DNA from: Duganella sp. CF517
GTDB taxonomy: Bacteria; Pseudomonadota; Gammaproteobacteria; Burkholderiales; Burkholderiaceae_D
Direction of reading: 5' to 3'
DNA: 64,000 nucleotides
NCBI RefSeq assembly: GCF_900110275.1
Contig: NZ_FODC01000004.1
Location: forward strand, 620,001-684,000
Made by a program: the position numbers and the translations under genes. Below are positions 1-9,032 of this stretch, piece after piece (the first letter of the stretch is position 1; every line of letters begins with the position of its first letter). Under the pieces are notes generated by a model. It did no database searches and was not told where the DNA came from. It saw nothing but the letters and a program-made list of their open reading frames with translations.

Positions 1-2
1 CC

Positions 3-518
3 GACCGCTTTGTCGACGTCCAGGAAGAGGGGCTGGATCTGGCGGTGCGCATCGGCGGTCCGGCGCATTGGCCGGCGTCGCTGGGGCACGTTCATCTGGG
101 TGACGAACGCCTGATCTTCTGCGCCACGCCGGCCTATCTGGCCGGACGCGGAACGCCGCGCTCCATCGCTGACCTGGCGAGTCACGATTGCGTCGTCTAC
201 GGACGCGCCGACGGCACCGCCAGTCCATGGCTGTTCGCGTCCGCCGGCGGGCAGACCGAGCGCCGCACCATGGAGCACCGGATCATGGCCGGCGACGGCG
301 AGGCGCAGATGACGGCGGTGCTGGCGGATATGGGCGTGGCGCAGCTGGCGACGTGGCTGGTGCGGGAGCATCTGGCGTCCGGCGCGGTGGTGGAGGTGAT
401 GGCGGGACGCGCGATCGACGGGCTGCCGCTGCACATTGTCTGGCCGCTGGCGCGCCCGATGTCGCCCAAGGTCGCGGCGCTGCTCGACCAGTTGAAGGCG
501 ACGCTGAAAATACGTTAG
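3..518 (+). CDS. LysR-family transcriptional regulator, C-terminal part (5' truncated)
   Basis: This is the tail of a LysR-type DNA-binding regulator. The frame is open from base 3, so the gene begins before the window and its helix-turn-helix is not visible. What remains is the effector-binding (type 2 periplasmic-binding-like) domain. It opens with 'DRFVDVQEEGLDLAVRIG', a stretch typical of the middle of that domain in LysR proteins. The last residues overlap by 4 bp the stop codon of the convergent FHA gene. The target genes and inducer cannot be deduced because the divergent partner is outside the window. Confidence 0.88.
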   Translation, partial: DRFVDVQEEGLDLAVRIGGPAHWPASLGHVHLGDERLIFCATPAYLAGRGTPRSIADLASHDCVVYGRADGTASPWLFASAGGQTERRTMEHRIMAGDGEAQMTAVLADMGVAQLATWLVREHLASGAVVEVMAGRAIDGLPLHIVWPLARPMSPKVAALLDQLKATLKIR

Positions 519-2089
519 GCGGTGTGCATGTCGCGCGCTGCGACGGTGTTGTACATGTCGGCGGCGCCGGTGCGGATGATCCAGTGCTCCGGATACGGAT
601 CGCTGGCGAAGCGGCTATGGCGAGGGACGCGGCTCAGTTTATCCAGCGACACGCCCGGCGCCAGCGCGGTCTCCTTGCCGGTCAATTGGTCCAGGTGCCA
701 GAAGCCGCCGTCGCGATGCAGCAGTAGCGGCAGCGCGGCCGCGTGCGGCGCGGCGGCGAACGATTTGACCGGATAACCGGGATGCGTTTCCGGCATCAGC
801 ACATAGAAGCATTCCGCGTTAGCGCCCTGGTCGACGCGGTGCAGGATCACGCCATGCGGCATGATGGCCGACACCGACAGCACGACGATGCCTTTGATGC
901 TGGCGCTCAGCTCAATGCGCATGCCGAGGCGCAGCGTGGTCGGTTTGTGCTTGCCCGGCCAGACGCCGTCGAGCAGGATGCCGTAGCGGGACACGTCTTC
1001 GATCTCGAAGCCCTGGCCGCAGCGGCGGATCACCGCATGGCGGCCGGACAGGCGCCGCGTCAGGCCGTTGGTGTCCTGGCCATCGGCGCTGTAATGGGTC
1101 AGCATCACGTCGGATTCCGGATCGACCAGTTCAAAGCGTCCCAGCACGCATTCTTCCATGGCGAACAGGCGGATCTGGCGTTGCGCGCCGCTTTCCGGCG
1201 CCGCGTTGACAAAGCTGGCCGCGCGGCTGGCGTGCGGATGGACGGCGTTGGTGACGGGGATGTCGATCTCGATCAGGTCCTCGTCCCAGGCGATCGTCGT
1301 GAAGCCCAGGTCCACTTTGCCGGCCGGCGCGTTCAGGTCCAGATGGGCGATGCCGGCGTTGCGGGCGGTGACGTCGATATCGAGGCTGTCACCGCCCTGG
1401 GCGCTGACGCGGGCGATGGACGCGTCGTCCGCCATCACGCGCACGTTCTTGTGGGTGCTCAGGAAGATGCGGTGGATCTCGGTCAAGGTCGCGTCCAGGC
1501 GCGGCACCAGGATGACGAAGGTGCATACCCATTTGCGGGCCGCCATGCCGGTGTGCTGGCTAAGCAGCTCGATGCTGATCTGGTATTGGCCGTGCTCTTT
1601 GCCGCGCGACGAGAATTCGGCAAACACCGGGCGCCATTCGCCATTGGTGGCGCGGACAAACTGCTGGCGCGCGGCGCCGTTGGGGATCAGGTCCGACTGC
1701 AATTGCAGCGTCAGTTGCGGCGCGCAGGCGTCGGGCATGCCGCGCAGTTCCATCTTCAGCGTTTGACGGCCGCCGGCGGCGCGCGGGTCGAAGCCGCTGA
1801 TGTGCAGCTGCGGGCGTTCCGATTGGGCGCGCTGCAGCGGACGGGCGTAGCCCGTGGGCGCGGTAGCGATCGGGGAAGATGCGGCGAACAGCGGGGCCGC
1901 GATGCTGGTGTCGGATGGCTGCGCGACAGCCAGCGTCGCCGCCGGACCACCGGCGCGGGCGCTGCGCGCGGCACTCAGCAGGTCATAGCTGGAAGGCTCG
2001 GCTTGGGCGTGACCGCCTTCGCAAGCTTGTTCTCCAGACATGACCCAGTAGGTGCAATGCGGATGCTGGGCATTACTGCATTTTTTCAT
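515..2089 (-). CDS. FHA domain protein with Cys/His-rich N-terminus
   Basis: A 524-residue cytoplasmic protein that probably reads phosphothreonine marks left by the kinase encoded upstream in the same operon. Residues 1-26 carry C4, C12, C22 and H26 spaced like a small zinc ribbon. Residues 95-285 look like beta-rich repeats of unknown type. A forkhead-associated domain lies at about 308-405, with GR at 317-318, the SGRH core at 348-351 and a following SRYG turn. These are the residues that contact phosphothreonine in FHA domains. It is the last gene of the minus-strand module (kinase, SEDS, FHA-like, SH3, PP2C, FHA), about 140 bp after the phosphatase gene. The binding partner is unknown. 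Confidence 0.82.
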   Translation of the reverse strand: MKKCSNAQHPHCTYWVMSGEQACEGGHAQAEPSSYDLLSAARSARAGGPAATLAVAQPSDTSIAAPLFAASSPIATAPTGYARPLQRAQSERPQLHISGFDPRAAGGRQTLKMELRGMPDACAPQLTLQLQSDLIPNGAARQQFVRATNGEWRPVFAEFSSRGKEHGQYQISIELLSQHTGMAARKWVCTFVILVPRLDATLTEIHRIFLSTHKNVRVMADDASIARVSAQGGDSLDIDVTARNAGIAHLDLNAPAGKVDLGFTTIAWDEDLIEIDIPVTNAVHPHASRAASFVNAAPESGAQRQIRLFAMEECVLGRFELVDPESDVMLTHYSADGQDTNGLTRRLSGRHAVIRRCGQGFEIEDVSRYGILLDGVWPGKHKPTTLRLGMRIELSASIKGIVVLSVSAIMPHGVILHRVDQGANAECFYVLMPETHPGYPVKSFAAAPHAAALPLLLHRDGGFWHLDQLTGKETALAPGVSLDKLSRVPRHSRFASDPYPEHWIIRTGAADMYNTVAARDMHTA

Positions 2090-2227
2090 GGCGTACCGAC
2101 CGATGGAATACCTGTCAGTTTATGCGGTTTACGCCGTCCTTGGCAATCAAACGCGCATCTGATCGGCATATTTTTGCCCTAAGGCACATCCGGCGATCAG
2201 GACGCAACACTTACCCCTCGTCAAGGC

Positions 2228-3361
2228 TCAAAAATGCGGCGGGATTGATGCGGCCGGTAGTGCCGTTTCGTCAAGATTGCGGATCTCCGGCGGCGGTGCC
2301 GGTTGTGCAAAACGCAGCACAATGGCGGTCACGTTGTCGATGTGGAGGTTGGCCGGCGGATGGTCGGCGTAATCATTGAACAACGCATCGAGCGCGGCGC
2401 CGGCGGAGTGGCCCGGCCCGACCATCAGCGCCGGCCAGCGCGCGGTCCAGGGCAGCGGGCGGCCGCACGACCAGAAGCCGTCGGTGGCCAGCAAATAGGT
2501 GGCGTCGGCGCGGACCTCGACCGCGCGGCGGTCGGACAGCCGGCGCAGGAACGGCGGCAGGTTGGCCGCGTCCAGCGGCAGCAGGCCGTCCTCCAGCAGC
2601 TGCGGGTTGGCGAAGGCGTTGCCGAGGATGTAGGCCTGCGAGATTTGCGGGCGGTGCTCGCCGTGCACCTGCTGCCACCATTCTTGTTCGCCCAGCAGTC
2701 CGTGCATCGCGAAGCAGGTGGCCGGCACATGGTCCACCGTCAGCGGCCGCACGGTTTGGGCGGTGATCTCGTACAGCCGCGAATCGCCGGCGTGGTACAG
2801 CATCGGCGCCTGGCCGGGCGGGATTTCCAGCAGCGTGAGCGTGGTGCCCGGACGGCGGAAGCTGTCGGTATCGCCGGGTTGGCAAAAGCGTTTCTGGAGT
2901 TGGTCGTGCAGCCGGTCCAGGTGCGCGCACAGTTCCTCCAGCGTGCCGCACGCGGGTACGCGCAGCAGTCCGTCGGCGACCGCCTCGGCGGCCTCGCGCC
3001 CGTGACCGTGGCCACCCATGCCGTCCATCACGGCCACGCGCACATGGCCCTGCGGCCATTCCTCGATAATAGCCGACTGGCCGGTTTGGTCGCGCAGGAA
3101 CACCGCGCGTCCGGCGGCGTCGACGACCAGTAGGTTGTCCTGGTTTTCCGGCACTTGCAGCTTACTGATGCTGGCGCTGCTGCGGGCCGCGATATCGAGC
3201 CCGGGGCCGAAGTCCAGCATGTCGGTGATTCTTGTCATCGTGGCGGGCGGCGCGGCGCGGAGTCCGAAAGGCCACAGCTTAGCTGAAAAACCCACGCCTG
3301 CGGACGCGGGTGGTGAAGCGTGCGCGGACTGCAATGAAGGCTCGATGCGTGGAGGCGTCAT
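2228..3361 (-). CDS. PP2C-family Ser/Thr protein phosphatase
   Basis: A 377-residue metal-dependent phosphatase that probably reverses the action of the kinase encoded at the head of this operon. PP2C metal-binding and core motifs are visible in order: 'ENQDN' after the first strand, 'DGMGGHGHG', 'AGDSRLY', 'LATDGFW' and the final 'DNVTAIVLRF'. The start chosen is the ATG at 3361, which forms an ATGA overlap with the stop of the SH3 gene and so implies translational coupling. It leaves a Pro/Ala-rich leader of about 40 residues. The ATG at 3238 would start directly at the catalytic domain and is the alternative. No membrane segment is seen, so it should act in the cytoplasm. Confidence 0.9.
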   Translation of the reverse strand: MTPPRIEPSLQSAHASPPASAGVGFSAKLWPFGLRAAPPATMTRITDMLDFGPGLDIAARSSASISKLQVPENQDNLLVVDAAGRAVFLRDQTGQSAIIEEWPQGHVRVAVMDGMGGHGHGREAAEAVADGLLRVPACGTLEELCAHLDRLHDQLQKRFCQPGDTDSFRRPGTTLTLLEIPPGQAPMLYHAGDSRLYEITAQTVRPLTVDHVPATCFAMHGLLGEQEWWQQVHGEHRPQISQAYILGNAFANPQLLEDGLLPLDAANLPPFLRRLSDRRAVEVRADATYLLATDGFWSCGRPLPWTARWPALMVGPGHSAGAALDALFNDYADHPPANLHIDNVTAIVLRFAQPAPPPEIRNLDETALPAASIPPHF

Positions 3362-3852
3362 TCGCCGCCCCGGCGCAGCCACAAGCTGCTGACCCAGCCC
3401 GTTTGTTCACGGCCGTTCGCGCTGGTGGTGACCTGCCACCAGTCGCCTTCGCGCACGCCGGTGGGCGTGACGGTGGCGCCGGCAGCCACGGTGGTCAGCC
3501 GCGCCGCGCTGACGCCGGAGGCGGCGCGCACGTTCAGGTCGCGGTGCACCTGGAAGGCCCGGCCGGCGATGAGTTCGGGCGGAAGTGACGCAGGCCCGGA
3601 TGTCGTCGCCGACGCGGCGGCCGGCGGGTGATTCGTGGCGCCGTCCAGCGTGCCCGCCGCAACCGGCCGCGTACCCTGCGCCGCGTACAGGATCAGGCTA
3701 CCGAAGCCCCATGCGCCGACCACCATGATCAGCAGCGCGCGTGCATTGGCGCGGCGCCACCATTGGCTTGGCGTCAGGTAGGCGGCCAGGAAAAGCGTGA
3801 TCGCCAATCCCGTCGCGAACGCGCAGACCGTGTAGAGTTTTGCCGTTTCCAT
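3358..3852 (-). CDS. membrane-anchored bacterial SH3 domain protein
   Basis: A 164-residue protein with two N-terminal hydrophobic segments (about residues 8-26 and 39-60) and a Pro/Ala/Thr-rich linker. A C-terminal SH3b domain (about 98-160) includes 'LNVRAASGVSAARLTTV' and ends with 'GWVSSLWL', typical of SH3_3 domains. Such domains commonly bind cell-wall peptides. With two helices both ends would lie on the same side, so whether the SH3 faces the periplasm depends on the real topology. It lies 10 bp downstream of the FHA-like gene and overlaps the phosphatase start. A wall-sensing input to the kinase/SEDS module is an inference from context. Confidence 0.75.
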   Translation of the reverse strand: METAKLYTVCAFATGLAITLFLAAYLTPSQWWRRANARALLIMVVGAWGFGSLILYAAQGTRPVAAGTLDGATNHPPAAASATTSGPASLPPELIAGRAFQVHRDLNVRAASGVSAARLTTVAAGATVTPTGVREGDWWQVTTSANGREQTGWVSSLWLRRGGE

Positions 3853-3862
3853 CGGGGGCCCC

Positions 3863-5446
3863 CTAGGCGTCGAAGCGCAGCACGTAGTGGCCCGCCACCA
3901 AATGATGACCGGCTGGCAGCGTATAGGGCGCGTCGGCGCCCGTATCGCCGATGCTGGCGACGAACTCCATCTTTTCGTCCAGGTGATACAGTCCTTGGGT
4001 GGCGGTCAGCCGGCCGATTTTATAGCCCTCCGATGTCGCTTCAAAACTGAAAGCGTTGCGCGACAGACCGATGCGATCGGCACTGGCGGCGTTGACGCCG
4101 TCGGCGCGCTTGATGAAACGGGGCGAGTCGAGCAAACGCAGCGCCGACAGCATCGGCGAGTTGCGTCCGAAGGTAAAGCGCGCGCCGCCGGCGACCGCCG
4201 CGCCAACCGGCTGGGCGAGACAGAGCAGGGCGCGATAGCGATCGGCCATTTCGGGCGCCGCCGGCAGCAGCCGGATCGCGCGCCCGTCGACCGGGGAGAA
4301 CGTCGACGGCGCGTCGATGCGCTGGCGGCCTTCGGCGGTGCAGGCATACAGTTCGTCGGCCGCGTCGACCAGGAAACTGATGACCGGCGCGGCGTCGGCC
4401 GACAAGGCCAGCGAGCGGTCGAACGGCAGTTCCAGCGTCTGCGCGCCGGTGTCGCGGTAGCGGCTCAGGCGGGGCAGCGCCAACGCCACCAGGCTGACGC
4501 GTTGCCGGGAGACCGGCGCGTAGGTGGCGTCGCTCTCTCCCGGCTTGTTGACCGGCTTGTGGCTGACCGGGACGGCCGTCAGCTCCAGCGGGGCGCCGTC
4601 GGCACGGCTTTGCCAGACCGCCGGCTTGGCCGGCGTGGCGTGGGCGGCAGGCGCCTGCGCGGGCGCCGGGTTGATGCGGAAGCCCTCTTCGGCGCTGGAC
4701 TGCACGCCGACGGGCGCGCCCGAGGCACGGGCGATCTTGAGCATCAGGCGTGGGCTGCCGCCCGGCGCCTCGCGCAGGGATTTGACGGTGTAGTAGCCGC
4801 TGCGCGGATCGAAGCGGCATTCGAAGGCATCCTTGGGGCGCATCTGCACCACCGGCGCCGCATCGGGACCGTCGTTGATGATCAGGATCGCGCCTTCGGG
4901 GCCGAACGGCCAGCCGGTGGCGGTCACGCTGGCCGCGCCGCCTTCGCCGCCGATCAGCGCCAGGCGCTGGTTCGGATAGATCGCGCACACCGGATGCCAG
5001 ATCGCGCTGTCGCGCGAAACGCTGACGTTGAAGAGGATTTTCTCGTCGGCCGCCGGCAAGTACACGGCATGGCCGAACTTGACCTCGATCTCGCCCGCCG
5101 ACAGCGCCTCGGTGCCAACGACGTCGTAGCGTACCTGGTCGCCGCCCAGCAGATCGCCGAAGTCCTTCTGATGCAATGCCGTCAAGGTCTGCGCCAGGTC
5201 GCGGGCGCGGGCGCCGCGCGTGAGGTGGTAGTCGTCGTCGACATCCTCCTGCGGCAGCATCAGCGTCACATGGGAGAAGCAGCGGGTGGCGGCGCGGCCT
5301 TTGTGCTCGCGCGGGCTGCGTTCCAGCAGGTCGCGTAGCAGCGGACGGCGCGAGAACAATGCCAGGCCGGGAGCCTGCCAGATCGCCTCGCCGTTGAAAA
5401 CGTCGGGAATACGGCCCAGGACTTCGTGTTGGACATAGATCGGCAT
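3863..5446 (-). CDS. unknown protein with degenerate FHA-like C-terminus
   Basis: A 527-residue soluble protein not assignable to a named family. The N-terminal 100 residues contain a basic 'RRPLLRDLLERSPREHKGRA' stretch. Residues 230-300 are an Ala/Pro-rich linker. The last 120 residues contain 'FTFGRN', 'GLSRNAFSF', 'TQGLYHLD' and 'GHHLVAGHYVLRF', the strand order and GR/SR positions expected for a forkhead-associated domain with the usual His replaced by Asn. A clear ribosome site (AAGGAGA, 5454-5460) precedes the ATG. It follows the SEDS gene by 3 bp, so it is certainly co-transcribed. Phosphothreonine binding is doubtful; a scaffold role is possible. Confidence 0.65.
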   Translation of the reverse strand: MPIYVQHEVLGRIPDVFNGEAIWQAPGLALFSRRPLLRDLLERSPREHKGRAATRCFSHVTLMLPQEDVDDDYHLTRGARARDLAQTLTALHQKDFGDLLGGDQVRYDVVGTEALSAGEIEVKFGHAVYLPAADEKILFNVSVSRDSAIWHPVCAIYPNQRLALIGGEGGAASVTATGWPFGPEGAILIINDGPDAAPVVQMRPKDAFECRFDPRSGYYTVKSLREAPGGSPRLMLKIARASGAPVGVQSSAEEGFRINPAPAQAPAAHATPAKPAVWQSRADGAPLELTAVPVSHKPVNKPGESDATYAPVSRQRVSLVALALPRLSRYRDTGAQTLELPFDRSLALSADAAPVISFLVDAADELYACTAEGRQRIDAPSTFSPVDGRAIRLLPAAPEMADRYRALLCLAQPVGAAVAGGARFTFGRNSPMLSALRLLDSPRFIKRADGVNAASADRIGLSRNAFSFEATSEGYKIGRLTATQGLYHLDEKMEFVASIGDTGADAPYTLPAGHHLVAGHYVLRFDA

Positions 5447-5449
5447 GAT

Positions 5450-7930
5450 TCAGTCTCCTTCTAAAGATTGCGCGCTGATGGCACTAAACGCTAGCAGGGG
5501 GCAGAGGAAAAACAGCAGGTGGCTGCCGCCGGCCGACAGAAAACTCATCGGCTGCCCCATGATCGGGAAGATCGCCAGGTTGGTCCCCCACGACAGCAGG
5601 AAGTGACCGAGCACGAAGGCGCCGCCGCCGCACAGCGCGAAATAGCGGAAGCGGCCGGACCACGCCTGGCGGAAGTTGCGCGCCGTGGCGCCGGCGTGGT
5701 GGGCGCGCAGCGCGGTCAGCACGATACCGGTCAGGAAGGCCGCCTGCACGCCCCACAGCAGCAGCGCTCCGGCCAGGCCGTGGCGATTGATGAAGAAGGT
5801 GGCCGCGAAGTCGTCCTGCACGGCGGGGATCTGCACCACGCCGCCGGCCGACTGGCCCAGCGCGCGCAGGCCGAGCCAATGGTCCGCGCCCAGCCAGCCG
5901 CCTTCGCCGATGGCGCGCGCGCCGAGCAGCAGCTGCTGGCCGGTGTGGGGATGTTCGGCGGGATTGAGCCAGACAAGGAAGCGGTCGGCATAGAAGCCCC
6001 AGCGGATCAAATCGTCCGTGCCGGCCAGGCGCAGATAGGCCACGGCGCCTACGGCGAGCAGCGATACGGCGATCAGCGCGGCCGTCAACAGGCGGTGGCG
6101 GGCGGCGAGGGCATAGGCGAAAGCCATGGCGGTGCTCCAGACCAGCAGCAGGATCAGCGGCGAGAAGTCGTCGATCTGCACCAGCGACAGGCCGAGTAGC
6201 GCGACGAAGAGCAGGGCCGGCGCGATCAATTGCAGCCAGCGTGCCCGGTGGTCGGCCGGATGACGGGTTTCGCTATGCCAGCCGAAACGCAGCGCGAGGC
6301 AATGCGCGGTCAGCGCGGTCAGCGCCAGTTTGGCCAGTTCCACCGGTTGCAAGTCGAAGACGCCGGTTTCGTCGCCCCACAACACCTGCGCGGCCAGCGC
6401 CGCCAGCGCGATTGCGGCGAATATCGCCAATACCCATTCGATGGTGCGCTGCTGCAAATGGGCGGCGCGCGCGGCCTGGTATTGCGCCCACAGGCGCAGC
6501 AAGCCACCAAGGCCGGCGCCGATCGCCAGCATCGCCGCGCTTTTCTGGTAGTAGCGCAGCCACGAGGTTTGCGGCGCGCCGAGGCCGAGTTCCAATTGCG
6601 CCAGCAGGCCGGTGGCCAGCAGCACGACGCCGGCGGCGGTCAACAGCGTCAGACGGCCGGGGAAGGCCAGCCAAAGCAGCAGCGCGCAAGCGCCCAGCGC
6701 CATCGACAGCGCGGCGCCGGGCGGGATTCCCGCGCGTTGCGTAATCAGCGCTGCGGCGCCGGCGATCAGCAGGATCGTCGCGCCCAGAAATTTGGCGCCC
6801 GTGGCGGCGTGGCGCGGCCACAGGCCGGCCGGCGAAATCGCGCACGCTGCGCCAATGGCTACGCAGGCCAGGCAACCGGCGACGGCGAACCACAGGGCGT
6901 TGGCATGGCCGCTATTCCATAGGGAGCGCTGTTGCCACTGCCAGCTGACCGCTGCCGGCAGTTTCAGGTCCGGCACGTTAAACAAGCTGACATGACGGCT
7001 CGGCGTCAGGGTCAGCTGGTCGCGCGCTGGCGTCAGTTGGAAACGTGTATGGCCGACGATCATCGCGTTCACGCCGGCCAGCGACGCCTCCTGGCGGCGC
7101 AAATCGGTCTGGACGCCGTCGCCATGCACCAGCACCGAGGCGCGGTCGCCATCCGGATTGCCGGCGGAAAGCTCCAGCCGGCCGTTGGTGCGCGACAGTT
7201 GCGCCGCCCCCTGCGTGGTTTGGGCCAGTCCTAGGCGGTTGCCGCAATACAGATTGCCGCCGAATGATAGTGGCCGGGCGATCGACAGCATCATCGGCAT
7301 GGCGCGGTTCCATAGCGATAACGCCCGCCCGGACAGGCGCGCGTCCGGGCAGCTGGATTGCGCATGGCCGTCGCGGTATAGCACGGCGCCGTCGTAGCGC
7401 CATTCATGACCGTCGCGGCTAAAGATGATGGTGTCCGGGTCCGAGGCGGAGACGTTGAAGACGGCGCCGTCGATCTGGAAGCTTTGCCGGGTGCGCAGCG
7501 CCACGCTGCCCATGCGCTGTTCGCCGCTGTCGCGCAGCAGGATGACCTGCTTGGACGGGCTGATATTGCGCAGCAGCCAGCCGTCCAGCGGATCGAGGCG
7601 CAGCGACAGGTGGCTGCGGTCGGTCTGCGGGGCGGCCAGTTCGCGCTGGCCCAGCGTGATGCTTTCACCGGGTGTCAAGGTGATGTCGATGGCGGCCGGC
7701 AGCCAGCTTGCAGGTGCGCGCAGAAGGGCCAACGCCTGCAAGCCGAAAAGGGCGGCCAGCAGGGCTAGGGTGGCGGCCAGGCCGATGTTTTGCGCCGCCC
7801 GCCGCACCAGCCTGCCGGCGGCACCCGCGATGGTCCCGCCGGCAGGCCGACCGGGAATCCAGGACAGCGGCGGCCTTTCGCCGGACGGCCCGCGTCCGGG
7901 AGCCCTGTGCAAACGCAGTGGAGTCGTCAT
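5450..7930 (-). CDS. SEDS (FtsW/RodA/SpoVE) family protein with N-terminal FHA-like domain
   Basis: An 826-residue multi-spanning protein. The C-terminal 450 residues are rich in transmembrane helices. They end with SEDS landmarks: 'DDFAATFFINRHGLAG' and 'GTNLAIFPIMGQPMSFLSAGGSH', which matches the GxPLPFLSYGGSS region of peptidoglycan polymerases. Unusually, one helix at about 50-70 is followed by a soluble beta-rich region to about 345. Its first part (about 85-160: 'ITLGQREL', 'DRSHLSLRL', 'GWLLRNIS', 'FQIDGAVFNV') looks like an FHA fold. The ATG at 7930 overlaps the kinase stop as TGATG, so it is preferred over an upstream in-frame start at 7954. The family polymerises lipid II glycan; no class B PBP partner is adjacent. 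Confidence 0.85.
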   Translation of the reverse strand: MTTPLRLHRAPGRGPSGERPPLSWIPGRPAGGTIAGAAGRLVRRAAQNIGLAATLALLAALFGLQALALLRAPASWLPAAIDITLTPGESITLGQRELAAPQTDRSHLSLRLDPLDGWLLRNISPSKQVILLRDSGEQRMGSVALRTRQSFQIDGAVFNVSASDPDTIIFSRDGHEWRYDGAVLYRDGHAQSSCPDARLSGRALSLWNRAMPMMLSIARPLSFGGNLYCGNRLGLAQTTQGAAQLSRTNGRLELSAGNPDGDRASVLVHGDGVQTDLRRQEASLAGVNAMIVGHTRFQLTPARDQLTLTPSRHVSLFNVPDLKLPAAVSWQWQQRSLWNSGHANALWFAVAGCLACVAIGAACAISPAGLWPRHAATGAKFLGATILLIAGAAALITQRAGIPPGAALSMALGACALLLWLAFPGRLTLLTAAGVVLLATGLLAQLELGLGAPQTSWLRYYQKSAAMLAIGAGLGGLLRLWAQYQAARAAHLQQRTIEWVLAIFAAIALAALAAQVLWGDETGVFDLQPVELAKLALTALTAHCLALRFGWHSETRHPADHRARWLQLIAPALLFVALLGLSLVQIDDFSPLILLLVWSTAMAFAYALAARHRLLTAALIAVSLLAVGAVAYLRLAGTDDLIRWGFYADRFLVWLNPAEHPHTGQQLLLGARAIGEGGWLGADHWLGLRALGQSAGGVVQIPAVQDDFAATFFINRHGLAGALLLWGVQAAFLTGIVLTALRAHHAGATARNFRQAWSGRFRYFALCGGGAFVLGHFLLSWGTNLAIFPIMGQPMSFLSAGGSHLLFFLCPLLAFSAISAQSLEGD

Positions 7931-8967
7931 CACGCCCCCTGGATATGGCGCCAACCGTTACTGGCGCTGGGACGGCGCATGGCATGAATCGGATCGGTGG
8001 GATTGAAGGCGCCCCGCGCCTGCTTCACTCCCTGGATCGCGTTGAGCATGCGGCTGATCTGGATCGCATGGCGCGGGCGCTTGGCGGGATCGATGTTCAG
8101 CAGGGCGCGCAACAGTTCCAGCGCCGGATCGCGCGCTTCGGCCGGTACCGCCAGGGCGAAGCGCGCCTCCTCCTCCGGCAGCAGGGCACCGGGAATCGCG
8201 CCGCCGTGGATCTGGCGCAGCAGGTCCGCGCCAGCGGTGTGGTGTTCGCGGTAGGCGTGGCCGCAATCGGCGCAGAAGCGCAGCGGCAGGCCGCCGGTCA
8301 CCATGAAGTAGAACATCGCACCCAGCGAAAAATAGTCGCTGCGCGGACCGGTCGCGTAGCCGCCGCCATCGGCCGGGAAAAACTGTTCCGGCGCCTGCCA
8401 ATTGGCGGTGCCGGCATACGAGTGGGCCTGCAGGCTGCCAAGGTGACGATTGGTGCCGAAATCGGCCAGCTTGACGGTGTGCGGATGCCGGTCCAGCAGC
8501 ACGTTGGCCGGTTTCAGGTCAAGATAGCGCCAGCCATACTGGTGCACCTTGGCCAGCGCCTGATTGATCTGGGCGATCCAGCCGAGCGCCATCGGCAGCG
8601 GCACGGTGTCCTCTGCGCTTTTGAGGGCGGCCATGTGCTGGCCCAGATCCGTCGTCATCAGCTCAAGCGCGAGCACCGGCAGGCCTGCATGCCAGCCGCT
8701 ATCGAGCAAGCGCACGATATGGCGCTCGTCCCATGGCTCCAGCGACTGCAGGAACGCGATCTCGTTGTTCGCGCAGTCCACCCATCGCTCGCGCTGGGCG
8801 GGCAGGGCGCGCGCCATCTGCTCTTGGTTGATCAACTTGATCGCCACGTCGCCGGTGGGACCGGGACCGCTGGCGCGCCAGATGATGCCGTAGGCCGATC
8901 CGCCGATTTGCTCGCGCAAGCGGTACTGCCCTAGTTCCAAAGCGATGATTGCGTCTGTAGTCGTCAT
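7930..8967 (-). CDS. Hanks-type Ser/Thr protein kinase
   Basis: A 345-residue cytoplasmic kinase that heads the minus-strand signalling operon. Subdomains are complete: glycine loop 'IGGSAYG' at 21-27, catalytic Lys44 in 'VAIKLIN', Glu69 in the C-helix, catalytic Asp150 in 'YLDLKPANV', 'ADFG' at 168-171 and 'APE' at 192-194. The residue before Asp150 is Leu, so this is a non-RD kinase that may not need activation-loop phosphorylation. No transmembrane or PASTA segment is present, unlike mycobacterial PknB. The substrate is unknown. Candidates are the FHA proteins and the SEDS protein encoded downstream. Confidence 0.93.
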   Translation of the reverse strand: MTTTDAIIALELGQYRLREQIGGSAYGIIWRASGPGPTGDVAIKLINQEQMARALPAQRERWVDCANNEIAFLQSLEPWDERHIVRLLDSGWHAGLPVLALELMTTDLGQHMAALKSAEDTVPLPMALGWIAQINQALAKVHQYGWRYLDLKPANVLLDRHPHTVKLADFGTNRHLGSLQAHSYAGTANWQAPEQFFPADGGGYATGPRSDYFSLGAMFYFMVTGGLPLRFCADCGHAYREHHTAGADLLRQIHGGAIPGALLPEEEARFALAVPAEARDPALELLRALLNIDPAKRPRHAIQISRMLNAIQGVKQARGAFNPTDPIHAMRRPSASNGWRHIQGA

Positions 8968-9032
8968 GATTTCCCCTCGGCGCTGGCCGTCACGGCTAGC
9001 TAGCGGAGGGAGACGAAAAAAGTGAAAAAGGC

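Noticed and set aside
743..2182. Plus-strand open frame opposite the FHA gene
   Set aside because: The minus frame encodes the FHA motifs. The plus frame is low-complexity and rich in Ala, Gln, His and Arg.
515..8967. Part of a type VI secretion cluster
   Set aside because: The kinase, phosphatase and FHA types fit such clusters, but no Tss/Vgr/Hcp protein is visible in the window and a SEDS gene is present.
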